Of a DNA stretch of 32,859 bases, positions 1 through 9,312 are shown one piece after another. Numbering within the stretch: the first letter of the stretch is position 1; each line of letters starts with the position of its first letter. A program made the position numbers and the translations under genes. The notes under the pieces are model-generated. The model saw nothing but the letters and a program-made list of their open reading frames with translations. It made no database searches and had not been told where the DNA came from. Origin of the DNA: Desulfobacteraceae bacterium (GTDB lineage: Bacteria; Desulfobacterota; Desulfobacteria; Desulfobacterales; Desulfosarcinaceae); contig QZKV01000192.1 of assembly GCA_003599575.1 (NCBI GenBank), positions 1 through 32,859 of the forward strand, read 5' to 3'.

Positions 1-163
1 CAATAGCAGCAAGCCGTTTGTCAAAGATCTTCCCGATAAAACGGTTACACTCGATAGATGTTTGGTGCAGATCGCGCAAGCCCCGTTCGCCTGCGTTCGA
101 GAAAACGGGGTCAGATCTTGAATTGTGAATAGGTCTTATAGACAATGATCTACTTGACCTTTT
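1..163 (-). other. possible end of a coding region or mobile-element fragment running off the window edge
   Basis: A minus-strand frame is open from 163 to base 1, after an in-frame TAG at 166-164. It has no ATG; an in-frame TTG lies at 145. Its translation has ordinary, non-repetitive composition and includes the stretch SDPVFSNAGERGLRDLHQTS, so it may be the start of a gene continuing outside the window. It contains ATTCAAGATCTGACCCC on the minus strand. From memory only, similar sequence recurs next to transposase genes in Desulfobacterota. No known domain can be named from this fragment. The rest of the stretch to 244 shows nothing I can support. Confidence 0.25.
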
Positions 164-244
164 CTAAAAGTCTTCATCACCTGATTTTTCTTGGCATCCC
201 CGGCAAATCCTTGGATTCAGCCTTCACGCATAGCCTTTCAATAA

Positions 245-1648
245 TCAAATCCCGGCTAAAATGGCTTTGGCGGGAATCAGGCCCGTGGCGCTGGCTGAAA
301 CGATATTGCCGGCCACGCCTGGGCCGTCGCCGGCCACAAACAAGCCCTTGACGGCGGTTTCCAGGCGATTGTCGGTTTCCACCTGGGTGGCGAAAAATTT
401 GATTTCGGGCGCGTAGAGCAGGGTTTCATCATTGGACACACCTGGCACCACGCGGTTGAGTTGCTCCAATCCTTCCATCACGTTGGTCAGGATCCGTTCC
501 GGCAGGGCCATGGCGATATCGCCGCACACCACATTGGTCAATGTGGGCCGGATGTACCCCTTGTGAATGCGTTGCCAGGTGCTGCGCCGGCCGCGCTTGA
601 GATCGCCCAATCGCTGCAGTATGGGTTTGCCGCCTCCGATCAGGTTGGCCAATTGACCGATGGCTTCGCCATAGGCCTGATTGTCGGTGACCGGTTCGGT
701 GAGCACCACTTTGGACAGGAAGGCGAAATTGGTGTTCTCCGATTTCTTGTCCTGATTCGCATGTCCGTTGACGCATACGAAGCGGCTATAGTTTTCCAAA
801 GTCACGTAGCCGCCCTGGTTGGTGCAAAAGGTGCGGGTCTGATCATCATATTTGGCGGTTTGGATGAAGAAGGTGGGATCGTAAATAATGGCGCACAGGT
901 CCTGCATGATGTCATTGTGAACCTCGATGCGGACGCCCACCTCGATACCGCGCTGGCGCAGCCCCAAATCGAATTGGGCGGCCAGCCGTCCCATCCAGTC
1001 GGCGCCGGCCCTTCCGGGCGCCAGGATGACGCTGCGTGCCCGATAGGATTTGCGCTGGGTGGTCACGCCGGCCACGCGGCCCTTTTCGACCAGGACTTCG
1101 CGCACCTCTTCGGAACTATGAATGACCACTCCTTGCGCGCGCAGATGATCGACCATGCCGGCGATATGGGCGGGTAGACGGTCGCTGCCCAAATGCTTCT
1201 GTTTGATGATCAGAAGATCGATACCCAACCGTTTGGCGCTCTTGCGGATGGCCTGAGCGGCGGCCATATCGGTGGGAAAGACCATTCCGTCCATGCCGAA
1301 TAGATTGAAAATCTGTTCGGTTTCGTCGATCAGCGCCCGGGCCTCCTCGGCGGGCATGAACTGGGTCAGATCGGTTTTGCCCAATTTATGGATGTAGTTG
1401 AGTTTGCCGTCCGAAAAAAGACCGGCCCCGCCCAGCCCGCACAGAATGTTGCAGGGCCTGCAGCGCTGGCATTGCGTGGCGGCGTCCAAGGGGCATTTGC
1501 GGCGCTCCGGGGGTTTGCCTTTGTCCAGCAGCAAGATCTTCAGCTTCGAGTGAGCGGAAAGATAATGCGAAGCGAAAAGACCGGCCGGTCCGCCGCCGAC
1601 GATGATCACATCAAATTGGGTCATTGAATCATCCGTTGAAGCAGTCAC
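245..1648 (-). CDS. FAD-dependent dehydrogenase, uncharacterised (COG2509-like)
   Basis: This is a 467-residue soluble flavoprotein. The N-terminal Rossmann motif VGGGPAGL (residues 17-24) binds the ADP part of FAD. The C-terminal segment GLFVAGDGPGVAGNIVSA (about 435-452) is the second FAD-contact region typical of NAD(P)/FAD oxidoreductases. Between them, soon after the first beta strand, cysteines 52, 60, 63, 66 and 70 form a C-x7-C-x2-C-x2-C-x3-C cluster, followed by a glycine-rich GLGGAGLFSDGKL segment characteristic of this uncharacterised family. The start is GTG at 1648, chosen because AAAGG lies 7 bases upstream; an internal ATG at 1624 is possible. The substrate is unknown. No partner gene is coupled to it, since the flavodoxin-like gene upstream ends 177 bases away. 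Family assignment is from sequence pattern, and no specific reaction is claimed. Confidence 0.8.
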   Translation of the reverse strand: MTASTDDSMTQFDVIIVGGGPAGLFASHYLSAHSKLKILLLDKGKPPERRKCPLDAATQCQRCRPCNILCGLGGAGLFSDGKLNYIHKLGKTDLTQFMPAEEARALIDETEQIFNLFGMDGMVFPTDMAAAQAIRKSAKRLGIDLLIIKQKHLGSDRLPAHIAGMVDHLRAQGVVIHSSEEVREVLVEKGRVAGVTTQRKSYRARSVILAPGRAGADWMGRLAAQFDLGLRQRGIEVGVRIEVHNDIMQDLCAIIYDPTFFIQTAKYDDQTRTFCTNQGGYVTLENYSRFVCVNGHANQDKKSENTNFAFLSKVVLTEPVTDNQAYGEAIGQLANLIGGGKPILQRLGDLKRGRRSTWQRIHKGYIRPTLTNVVCGDIAMALPERILTNVMEGLEQLNRVVPGVSNDETLLYAPEIKFFATQVETDNRLETAVKGLFVAGDGPGVAGNIVSASATGLIPAKAILAGI

Positions 1649-1825
1649 GCGATAACCTTTCCGTTTCCAATTTCGGCGGGATCATTGGAGGCCCGATGCG
1701 GAGCATTGCTGTTGCGCATCCATCCTGCCGCCATTCGCCGCGGGCATGAGTACGGCGGATGCGGTTTATTGAGAGGAACGCATTGGTACACGCCGGTTGT
1801 CCTTGACTCCTCCGAGTGTCGCCGG

Positions 1826-2329
1826 TTATTGGGGTTTGTCACCCGTTTGACCGTGCACCTGTTTGGCCAGTTCCGCCACGCGGCGGCCCAATTTGCGTGC
1901 GTTTTCCAGGGCACCGCTGTCGGGCGCCCCCACGCTGGCCACGCCGTAATGACCGGTGGCCGACAACGGATCGCCCACGATGATCATTCCGTAGATCAGC
2001 AACGCCTGAAGGATGGACAGGATGGTGGTTTCTTTGCCGCCGGTGGGATCTGCGGATGTGGTGAAGGCCGCACCGATTTTGTTCTCCATGCGCTTGCGCG
2101 CACCGACAAAATCATCGAACACTTTTTTCAGCGGCGCGGCCATGCTTCCGAAATAGACCGGCGAACCTGCGATGATGCCGGCACTACCGACAAAATCGTC
2201 GCGCGATACCTCTTCGGTGCGCCGCAGAACCGCTTCGGCCCCCGCCACTTGGCCGATACCTTCGGCAACCGCTTCGGCCAATTTGCGCGTGTTGCCGCCC
2301 TTGCTGTAATAGAGTACCAGAATTTTCAT
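1826..2329 (-). CDS. flavodoxin-family protein / WrbA-like NAD(P)H-quinone oxidoreductase
   Basis: A 167-residue cytoplasmic flavodoxin-fold protein. The FMN phosphate loop YSKGGNTRKLA occupies residues 8-18. The second FMN loop, GSPVYFGSM, is at 55-63, and SADPTGGKETT at about 92-102 is the third flavin-contact loop seen in WrbA-type proteins. It is shorter than typical WrbA (about 200 residues) and lacks an obvious iron-sulfur domain, so 'flavodoxin family' is safer than a named enzyme. GGGG about 7 bases upstream supports the ATG at 2329. It is transcribed in the same direction as the FAD-dependent protein downstream, with a 177-base gap. A role in electron transfer or two-electron quinone reduction is inferred from the family only. 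Confidence 0.85.
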   Translation of the reverse strand: MKILVLYYSKGGNTRKLAEAVAEGIGQVAGAEAVLRRTEEVSRDDFVGSAGIIAGSPVYFGSMAAPLKKVFDDFVGARKRMENKIGAAFTTSADPTGGKETTILSILQALLIYGMIIVGDPLSATGHYGVASVGAPDSGALENARKLGRRVAELAKQVHGQTGDKPQ

Positions 2330-2756
2330 CAGTACGCCCCGTCCCGGCTGGTTGCCCGGATTTTGATAATTCCGATCGACTATGCAAAGCCCATTGTATG
2401 CGCAAGGCGTGTAGAGATCAAGGCAGTGCTGCCGGTAATTTTCAGCGGCGGCTTTTAAATTGCGGCCAGAGTGACGGGTGAACCCGTTGGCGCCCGTTTG
2501 GAGCGTTTGGGTTCAACAGGGCCCAAGCGCCCGGCTGCGTGTAAATGTAAAGCCGACTTGAGGTATTCAATGCGCTTGCCTTGGAGGCGCGCAGAAGAGA
2601 GAAAAAATAACCCCCGACCTTTGACTAATTGAAGCGGCGCCATTAATTATAAACATACCCGAACACTTGTGCCGGGCTCCGTAAGCAGATGGTCCTTAAT
2701 AAGATAATTCAGCAGCCTGCGAAGGCCGTTCACCTTTAACCCCCGAGGAGGTTTGT
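2330..2756. other. non-coding spacer upstream of two divergent genes
   Basis: This 427-base spacer separates the minus-strand flavodoxin-like gene from the plus-strand monooxygenase-like gene. No convincing gene is present. A weak plus-strand promoter candidate is TTGACT at 2621-2626 with TAATTA at 2644-2649, spacing 17; only the -35 box is good. A short minus-strand frame at 2455-2643 has no ribosome site and is composed of simple basic residues. I see no clear terminator. Confidence 0.4.
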
Positions 2757-3053
2757 ATGGCGGTCAAAGCCCTTATCAAAAGAGTTGTCCCGGAAAACAA
2801 AGCCAGGGAGATGATCCCGCTGTTCCGGCAAATGCGCTCAATGGCCGTGAACCAGGAGGGGTATATTTCCGGCGAAACCCTGCGCAACCTGAATAACCCC
2901 GAAGAATTTCTGGTGATCAGCACATGGCAGTCTTCCGCGGATTGGGTGCGCTGGCTCAAGAGCCCGGAACGCCAGAAAATTCAGAACCAGATCGACAGTC
3001 TGCTGGGCGGCCAGACCAGTTATGAAATTTTTCACTATGGCTTCAGCGAATAG
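2757..3053 (+). CDS. antibiotic biosynthesis monooxygenase (ABM) domain protein
   Basis: A 98-residue single-domain protein of the dimeric alpha/beta-barrel (ferredoxin-like) ABM family. Family features are a short N-terminal beta strand ending in KRVV, a helix with PLFRQMRSMAV (about 21-31), the GYISGETLRNLNNPEEF segment (about 35-51), and VISTWQSSADWVRWLKSPER (about 53-72), the strand-plus-helix signature of ABM proteins. The start is supported by GAGGAGG six bases upstream. Some members oxidise quinones or degrade heme, but many are uncharacterised and no residue here fixes a substrate. It stands alone, preceded by a 427-base spacer and converging with the TolC-like gene 38 bases downstream. 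Confidence 0.8.
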   Translation: MAVKALIKRVVPENKAREMIPLFRQMRSMAVNQEGYISGETLRNLNNPEEFLVISTWQSSADWVRWLKSPERQKIQNQIDSLLGGQTSYEIFHYGFSE

Positions 3054-3091
3054 AAGAAACTCGATTTTGGGACCGTGAAGGTGGTCTGTAT

Positions 3092-4516
3092 TCAATCGCT
3101 TGTCGTCGAACCCGGTTGTTTAAAAGTGTCTCTGATCTGGCCGGTTGCGGTCTGTAGATCATACCAGGCAAGCCTCAGGGCAACCCTGGCCAAGGCCAAT
3201 TGGGCCAGGGACACGGTCAGATCCCGTTGGGCTTCGTTGAGCCGCACCAATGAACCGACACCCGCTTTATACTCTTTTTCCACAAGGTCCCGCTGCTGCT
3301 GCACCAGCCCGGTGTTGGTTTCCTGAAGGAGCAGTTGCTGTTGGGCGGCGCCGATCTGGATTGCCACCTGCTTTACTTCCGAGGCCACATCGATGGCCGT
3401 ATTGTCGCGCACCCGTTCCAGTTCAATCAGGCGGGCCTTGGCCTCGCCGACTTGGGCGCGCGTAAGGCCGCCCGCAAACAAGTTCCAGTTGAGCCCGATG
3501 CCGACGGTGCTGCCGAAATCCCCCCCTTCAAAACCGATGTCATTGCGCCTTTCGCCTTCATAGGTCGCCGAAAATGAAATGCTGGGGTAATAACCCGCAT
3601 AGGCCCTTTGCACGCCGGCTTGGGCCTGATTCACAAACCACTCGCTTTGTTGCAGATCCGGGCGCAGGAAAAGGGCCGTCTGCACCAATTCGGCGGGTTG
3701 CGGTTCGGTCAATTCCTGCGGATGGGTGGGGGCCAATTCCGCCAGGCGCAGGCGATCGGGGAATCCGGCTTTGGGCACGCCCATCAGGGCGGCCAGGCTG
3801 ATCAGATTGTTCTGGAAGGTGCGCTCTTCCTGGATCAGCCGGCTTTTGGCGCTGTTGCCGCGTATTTGAAAGTTGAGCACATCGCTGAGGGCGCCGGTGC
3901 CCACATTATACCGCAGACGCGCTTCTTCGAGCAGGCGCTGGTTGAAGGCTTCGTCCGCCTTGGCAATGGCGATGTTCTCCTGGGCCAGTTGGGCCTGCAG
4001 GTAGGCGAAGGTGACCGCGGACAGCAACAGGCGTTGGGCCTCGAAGTGTGCTGCGGAAAAGGCCTTCTCACCGTACCGCGCCGCAGCCAGCGCGAACCGG
4101 CGCGCAAAGCCGTTGAATATGAGCCAGGAGGCGGTCAGATCGACATTGTAGTAATTTTCGGGGTTGTCTATGCCATCGGTGGTAAAACCGGGAATGAAAC
4201 CGAATCGTTCTTCAAGGCTTCGATCGGATAAGTCCACCCGGGCGGCGCTGGCGGAGGTATCCAGTCGCGGCCAATACGGCGCCTGCGCCTGCCTGACCAC
4301 CTCGGCGGCCTGCATCACCCGGGCGCGCGCCGCCGCCAGCGAAGGATTGCCTGCCAGGGCGATGACCGCTGCGGTGTTCAAATCGAGCACCTCGATGCGG
4401 TTCAATGTCTCCATGGTGGCATCCGGACCGGCTGCCGCCACTCCGGCCGGAACCGTCGCCGTCCACAACAGCAGGATCCCCAACCCGCAACAAACAAGGT
4501 TCTTCTTGGATCGCAT
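3092..4516 (-). CDS. TolC-family outer-membrane efflux protein
   Basis: A 474-residue outer-membrane factor, the exit duct of the tripartite efflux pump encoded just upstream. Residues 1-29 form a signal peptide: basic MRSKK, a hydrophobic LGILLLWTA core and AxA-like cleavage near 27-29. The mature protein has the duplicated OEP layout, with long alpha-helical/coiled-coil segments rich in Ala, Gln and Leu (about 55-90, 150-240, 280-310 and 385-450) separated by beta-barrel stretches such as YNVDLTASWLIFNGFARRFA and SFSATYEGERRN. GVGSLVRLNEAQRDL near the C-terminus is a typical OEP repeat segment. AAGGAG eight bases before the ATG supports the start. It lies 96 bases after the permease stop and is probably the last gene of the marR-adaptor-permease-tolC operon. 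The transported substrate is unknown. Confidence 0.92.
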   Translation of the reverse strand: MRSKKNLVCCGLGILLLWTATVPAGVAAAGPDATMETLNRIEVLDLNTAAVIALAGNPSLAAARARVMQAAEVVRQAQAPYWPRLDTSASAARVDLSDRSLEERFGFIPGFTTDGIDNPENYYNVDLTASWLIFNGFARRFALAAARYGEKAFSAAHFEAQRLLLSAVTFAYLQAQLAQENIAIAKADEAFNQRLLEEARLRYNVGTGALSDVLNFQIRGNSAKSRLIQEERTFQNNLISLAALMGVPKAGFPDRLRLAELAPTHPQELTEPQPAELVQTALFLRPDLQQSEWFVNQAQAGVQRAYAGYYPSISFSATYEGERRNDIGFEGGDFGSTVGIGLNWNLFAGGLTRAQVGEAKARLIELERVRDNTAIDVASEVKQVAIQIGAAQQQLLLQETNTGLVQQQRDLVEKEYKAGVGSLVRLNEAQRDLTVSLAQLALARVALRLAWYDLQTATGQIRDTFKQPGSTTSD

Positions 4517-4612
4517 AGCGGATCTCCTTAAGACCTGAATGGAAATAGCGCAATATCGTTTCGACTGGAACGCGATACATGAATAGAAAAGATGCCTTTA
4601 TTCAAATTTTTC

Positions 4613-7600
4613 TCAATTCCGCAATGCCTTTTCTGCAGCGCCGGCGCTTCCGGGCGGCATGCTGGGCAAACATTCGGCCATGGCGGGCACGGCATCCCCA
4701 TAGCGGGTGGCGGCCGGTTCCACTTCCTCACGGCTGGGCCAGCGGTTGTGCCGCATCCGGAAAACCAACCGGCGCAGATCGTTGAGAATGGCCATCAGCC
4801 CGGGGACGAGGCCCAGGGTCAAGAGGGTCGCGAAGGACACGCCGGCCGCCAGGGCCAAGGCCATGGGGATCAGAAATTTGGCCTGCAAGTCGGTCTCCAG
4901 AATCAAAGGCGCCAAGCCCCCCACGGTGCTGACCGTGGTCAGGAATACCGCACGGAAGCGGCGCGCGCCGGCCGCCAGGAGCGCCTCGAAAAATGACATT
5001 CCGGAAGCCAGGTTTTCATTGACGCGTTCGATCATCACGATGGCATCGTTGACCACCACGCCGGATAAGGCCACCATTCCGAACATGCTCATCATCGACA
5101 GATCGTAGCCCAACAACAAATGGCCGAAGGCTGCTCCGATAATGCCGAAAGGCACGGTAAAGAGAATCACGAAAGGTTGGGCGTAGGATCGGAAGATGGT
5201 GGCAATGATAACAAGAATGCCCACCAATGCCATGACAAAGCCGGTTTTAAGCGGGTCCAGGGACTCGCGCATTTTCTTCTGCTCGCCCTGCAGATCCACC
5301 TGGATGCCAGGATGATCGCGCATCATTTGCGGGAAAAAGGTTGCCTTCAGCTCGGCAAAAATCTCGTTGGCATTGGCCCGGTTGGTGTCGACCCCGGCGC
5401 TGACCGACACGCGCCGCATGCCGTTGGTGCGCGTGATGGTGGCATAACCGGGCGAAAATGACCATTCCGCCACAGCCCGCAGGGGCACCTCATGCCCGCC
5501 GGGCGTTCGGATGCGCACCTGCGCAAGGTCGGAAAGGTTGCGACGCTCATCGGACGTGTAGCGGACCTTGACACGCACATCGTCGCGGCCGCGCTGCAGT
5601 CGCAGCGCTTCACTGCCGTAATAGCCGGCATATACCTGACGGGCCAGATCCTCCACGGTCAATCCAAGGGCATGCGCTTGAGGTTTAAGGCTGAAGCGGA
5701 TCTCATTCTTGCCGGGTGAAAAATCGGAGCGGATCTGGTAGACCCCGTCAAACGTGCGCAGTTTGGCCATCAAGGTTTCGGCCGCGGCGACGATTCCATC
5801 CATCTCATGGCCCTGAAGCCATACTTCAATCGGATCGCCCGGCGGCCCGGCCTGCAGGCCGGTAAAGGTCAGGGATTTGACCCCGGGCAAGGCGCCGATT
5901 TCCCTTTCCCACTGCACCATCAAGTCCTTGGCGGCAATGCCGCGTTCTTCTGAATCGATCATGATGGCTTGCACGGAGCCCACATGGGGACCGCTTTTAA
6001 ACACATGCGGGTCTTCCAGGGTTTGCCCGATCAAGGCGATGCGGTCTTTGGTCATGGGGGCGCCCGACACGGTTCGGGTCCGTTGTTCGAGACGCAGCAA
6101 AGCCGCATCGATCTGCTGCACGGCCTGCTCGGTAACGGACACCGGCGTGCCGGCAGGGTACTCGACCGTGGCGGTCATGATAAAACCGTCGATATCCGGA
6201 AAAACCTCGAACTTGAGAATCCCGCCGGCGACCATGCCGCCCACGACCAGCATGAGGCTGATGGCCGCACACAAGGAAATATAGCGCCAATACAGTGATT
6301 TTTTCAGAAAGGGGGTGTACACATACCCGATGAACCACTCCATCCCGTTGGCGGTGGCGCGATGCAGTGCATCCAAGCGGCGGAACAGCGCATTCACGTG
6401 CAGCCGTTTGCGACCGGGGTCGGGCAAATGGCTCAAGTGCGCGGGCAGCATGAGCAGACATTCCACCAGCGATACGGCCAGACAGGCGATCACCACCACC
6501 GGCAGGATGGCGATGAACTTGCCCATGATGCCGCCTACGAAAAAAAGCGGCACGAATGCCACGATGGTGGTCAGCACGGCGGCGATGACCGGCATGCCGA
6601 CTTCGCTGACCCCCTCGACCGCTGCCCGGAGCGGCGGCATCCCGTTTTTGCGATGCACGTAGATGGCCTCGCCCACCACGATGGCATCGTCCACGACGAT
6701 GCCCAGCACCAGGATAAGCCCGAACAGGGAGATCATGTTGATCGTCCCGCCCATGGCGTTCAGGATGACCATGGCGCCGGTAATGGAAATCGGAATCCCC
6801 AAACCGGCCCAGAAGGACAGGCGCGCATCCAGGAAAATATAGAGGATCAGCAGCACGATGCACAATCCGATAATGCCGTTTTTCACCAGCAGATCGATGC
6901 GTGCGCGCAGCATCTGGGTATTGTCGTAGAGCACCTTCAGGCTTACGCCCTGCGGCAGTTCGTGTTGGCGTTCTTGCAGGTAGCGCGTCACCGTGTGGGA
7001 GATGGTCAGGGCGTCTTCTTCCGGGGTCTTGTAGACGATCAGCATGACCGCGGGCTCGCCGTTGATCAAAGCGCTGATCGGGTCCTCGGTGAAATCGTCC
7101 CGGATTGTGGCCAGCTTGTCCAGGGTGATCAGGTCCCCCTCCGGAGTGGCCAGCACCACGATGCCGGCCAGCTCGGCGTCGGTGTATCGGCGCCCCATGG
7201 TGCGCAGGCGGATTTCTTCGCCGCTGGTGCGGATGGTGCCGCCGCCCAGGTTCAAATTGCTGCGCCGGACCGCCGCGGCGACCTGATCGAGGCTCAGGCC
7301 GTACTGGCGCAGGCGCTGTTCGGAAATTTCGATGCCGATTTCGTAGTCGCGCGTGCCGAACAGGGCCACCTGCGAGATGTGCGGCAATTGCTGGATCTCG
7401 TCCTTGAATCGCTCGGCCCATTCCTTGATGCGGCGCTCGGACATGTCGGCCGACAGATACAGCAGCAGCACCATGTCCTTGAGCAGCAGCTCTGAGATCA
7501 CCGGGTTCTCGGCATCCCGGGGAAAGGTGGAAATGGCGTTGACCCGCGTGCGCACCTTGTCCAATACATCGGTTACATCATAATCTTCCCTGACTTCGAG

Positions 7601-7879
7601 CAAGGCGCTGCCGACGTTTTCATGGGACTGGGTGGTGATCAGCTTGATCCCCTCGGTGCCTTCGAGAGCCTCTTCAATTTTGCGGCTGACGCCCTCTTCG
7701 ACCTCCTCGGGGTCGGCGCCCGGGTACGGCACCGTAATCGTAATCATGTCCAGCGAGAACTCCGGAAAATTCTCACGGATCATGTTCTTGACGGACAGTC
7801 CGCCGGCCAGAAAAATCATCACCAGCAGGATATTGGCAAAGACGGTATTGCGGGCGAACGCCGAAAGTACGCGTTTCAT
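4613..7879 (-). CDS. RND-family efflux permease, inner membrane
   Basis: A 1088-residue proton-driven RND pump of the AcrB/MdtB type. It has the twofold layout: a first membrane helix at about 10-32, a large periplasmic porter domain (about 35-330), a membrane block (about 335-550), a second periplasmic domain, and a final membrane block (about 870-1035). The paired aspartates of the proton relay are in GIVVDDAIVVGEAI, in the fourth membrane helix. At the place of AcrB Lys940 the protein reads GVVVNDAIVMIE, with Asn-Asp instead of Lys-Asn, as in some RND subfamilies. About 50 extra cytoplasmic residues follow the last helix. The ATG overlaps the adaptor stop codon (ATGA), indicating translational coupling. 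The substrate cannot be read from sequence, and heavy-metal RND pumps are a less likely alternative. Confidence 0.95.
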   Translation of the reverse strand: MKRVLSAFARNTVFANILLVMIFLAGGLSVKNMIRENFPEFSLDMITITVPYPGADPEEVEEGVSRKIEEALEGTEGIKLITTQSHENVGSALLEVREDYDVTDVLDKVRTRVNAISTFPRDAENPVISELLLKDMVLLLYLSADMSERRIKEWAERFKDEIQQLPHISQVALFGTRDYEIGIEISEQRLRQYGLSLDQVAAAVRRSNLNLGGGTIRTSGEEIRLRTMGRRYTDAELAGIVVLATPEGDLITLDKLATIRDDFTEDPISALINGEPAVMLIVYKTPEEDALTISHTVTRYLQERQHELPQGVSLKVLYDNTQMLRARIDLLVKNGIIGLCIVLLILYIFLDARLSFWAGLGIPISITGAMVILNAMGGTINMISLFGLILVLGIVVDDAIVVGEAIYVHRKNGMPPLRAAVEGVSEVGMPVIAAVLTTIVAFVPLFFVGGIMGKFIAILPVVVIACLAVSLVECLLMLPAHLSHLPDPGRKRLHVNALFRRLDALHRATANGMEWFIGYVYTPFLKKSLYWRYISLCAAISLMLVVGGMVAGGILKFEVFPDIDGFIMTATVEYPAGTPVSVTEQAVQQIDAALLRLEQRTRTVSGAPMTKDRIALIGQTLEDPHVFKSGPHVGSVQAIMIDSEERGIAAKDLMVQWEREIGALPGVKSLTFTGLQAGPPGDPIEVWLQGHEMDGIVAAAETLMAKLRTFDGVYQIRSDFSPGKNEIRFSLKPQAHALGLTVEDLARQVYAGYYGSEALRLQRGRDDVRVKVRYTSDERRNLSDLAQVRIRTPGGHEVPLRAVAEWSFSPGYATITRTNGMRRVSVSAGVDTNRANANEIFAELKATFFPQMMRDHPGIQVDLQGEQKKMRESLDPLKTGFVMALVGILVIIATIFRSYAQPFVILFTVPFGIIGAAFGHLLLGYDLSMMSMFGMVALSGVVVNDAIVMIERVNENLASGMSFFEALLAAGARRFRAVFLTTVSTVGGLAPLILETDLQAKFLIPMALALAAGVSFATLLTLGLVPGLMAILNDLRRLVFRMRHNRWPSREEVEPAATRYGDAVPAMAECLPSMPPGSAGAAEKALRN

Positions 7880-9234
7880 AGAGAATCGGCCTTCCCATTG
7901 GATGGATCGGTGATGACCTCGATCAGGGCGCCCTCCAGCGGGTCGATCAGCCGGGTGGTGATGACCGTATCACCCTCGTTGAGGCCGCCCACGACCAGCA
8001 CGTCGTCTCCATTTTCGCGGGCCACTTCGACCGCGACGGTTTTCAGACGCCGATCCACCACCGTAAACACCGTGCCGCGAAATCCCACGGCATGACGGGG
8101 GATGCGAAACGCGCGCGGCAGGACCAGACCCGGAATATTCACTTCGCAAAACATGCCCTCGACCAGGGGCAGGCGGCCGCCTTTGAGCGCCGCCGCGCCT
8201 GAAATGCGCACCGCCACCGTGATCGTGCGCGTTTTGGGATTGAAATCAACCACCCGGTGAAGAGATCCTTCCCAGGCATGATCCCAGGGCGCTTCGGTCC
8301 AGCGGATGGAACAGGCGACCGGCTCGAGGCGTTCGAACCAGGCCGCGGGCGGATGATTTTCGGGTTCGGCAAAATGCAGCCACTCGCGCACATCACGGCT
8401 GTCCAGGGGCACATGGATCTCCAGCAGCGTATCGTCGGCGACCGTGAGCAGTCCTTGGCCGGGAGACACATACTGCCCCTGTTCGATCTTGACTGCTTTG
8501 ATGCGGCCGTTGAAGGGCGCATGCACTTCGCAGCGCTGCAGGTTGGTCTGGGCCTGGCTGAGACGCGCTTGGGCAGCCGCCAGGCTGCTGTCCGCCTCTT
8601 TGATGCGCAGCGGATTCACGGAAACCGATAAGGCCAGCTGATCGTGCTGGTCCATGGCCGCGTTGAACCCCTGCTCGGCCCGCTCCACACCCGATCGTGT
8701 GCCCACCCCGTGCTGATCAAGCAGGGCGCTGAAACGCTCGAATTCCGCAGACGCCAGATCACGATTGCGCTGCAATGTTTTCAAGCGCTCGGCATCGATG
8801 ACGGATTGCTTTTCCAGGCGTGCAAGGACGCTGCGCCATTGATCCGCTTCAGCCCGCGCCTGGATCAAAGCGGCTTTGTAGTTGCGGTTATCAATCTGGA
8901 ACAGCAACTCGCCGGTGGCCACGGATTCACCCACATGCAGGCGCGGATGCACCGCTGTGACCTGTCCGGCCACTTCGGAGGCGATCTGCACCTCTTTGAG
9001 CGGACGCACCTGGCCGTAGCCGGAAATGGTCACCTGGACCGCTGCGGCCGTGGCCCGCATGACCGTGACCTTCAAGGCCCGCTCACCATTCCCGGCTGCG
9101 GCCGGCGGTTTTTTGAGTGAGGCCAGCGCCACAAATCCGCCGAGACCGGACAGGAGCAACAACGAACATACAATCAAACGGAACTTGAGATGTTGGGAGG
9201 GCTTCTTAAGGGTGATATTGGAATCCGCTGCCAT
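7876..9234 (-). CDS. RND efflux periplasmic adaptor (HlyD/AcrA family)
   Basis: A 452-residue membrane-fusion protein bridging the RND permease and the TolC-like duct. One N-terminal membrane anchor (about 18-38) is followed by half of a lipoyl domain, SEVAGQVTAVHPRLHVGES (about 87-105). Then comes an alpha-helical hairpin rich in Ala, Glu, Arg and Gln (about 120-230). The second lipoyl half (HAPFNGRIKAVKIEQGQYVS) leads into beta-barrel and membrane-proximal domains. There is no lipobox cysteine at a plausible place, so it is probably anchored by the N-terminal helix. AAAGG lies about eight bases before the ATG. Its stop overlaps the permease start by four bases. It follows the MarR gene by 78 bases, so one transcript is likely. 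Confidence 0.93.
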   Translation of the reverse strand: MAADSNITLKKPSQHLKFRLIVCSLLLLSGLGGFVALASLKKPPAAAGNGERALKVTVMRATAAAVQVTISGYGQVRPLKEVQIASEVAGQVTAVHPRLHVGESVATGELLFQIDNRNYKAALIQARAEADQWRSVLARLEKQSVIDAERLKTLQRNRDLASAEFERFSALLDQHGVGTRSGVERAEQGFNAAMDQHDQLALSVSVNPLRIKEADSSLAAAQARLSQAQTNLQRCEVHAPFNGRIKAVKIEQGQYVSPGQGLLTVADDTLLEIHVPLDSRDVREWLHFAEPENHPPAAWFERLEPVACSIRWTEAPWDHAWEGSLHRVVDFNPKTRTITVAVRISGAAALKGGRLPLVEGMFCEVNIPGLVLPRAFRIPRHAVGFRGTVFTVVDRRLKTVAVEVARENGDDVLVVGGLNEGDTVITTRLIDPLEGALIEVITDPSNGKADSL

Positions 9235-9312
9235 GATCCTGCCTTTTATTCAAATGTTCAGCAAATGTGAAAAAGGGCGCAGTCTTCCACCTGCTCTCAG
9301 GGCGTTTGCACG

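Noticed and set aside
461..1177. long plus-strand frame opposite the FAD-dependent protein (and similar long frames opposite the RND permease, DsrA and the fusion gene)
   Set aside because: These are antisense shadows created by codon bias of the real genes. They lack ribosome sites and domains.
2455..2643. 62-codon minus-strand frame
   Set aside because: It has no ribosome site, shows basic low-information composition, overlaps a promoter candidate of the next gene, and has no recognisable domain.
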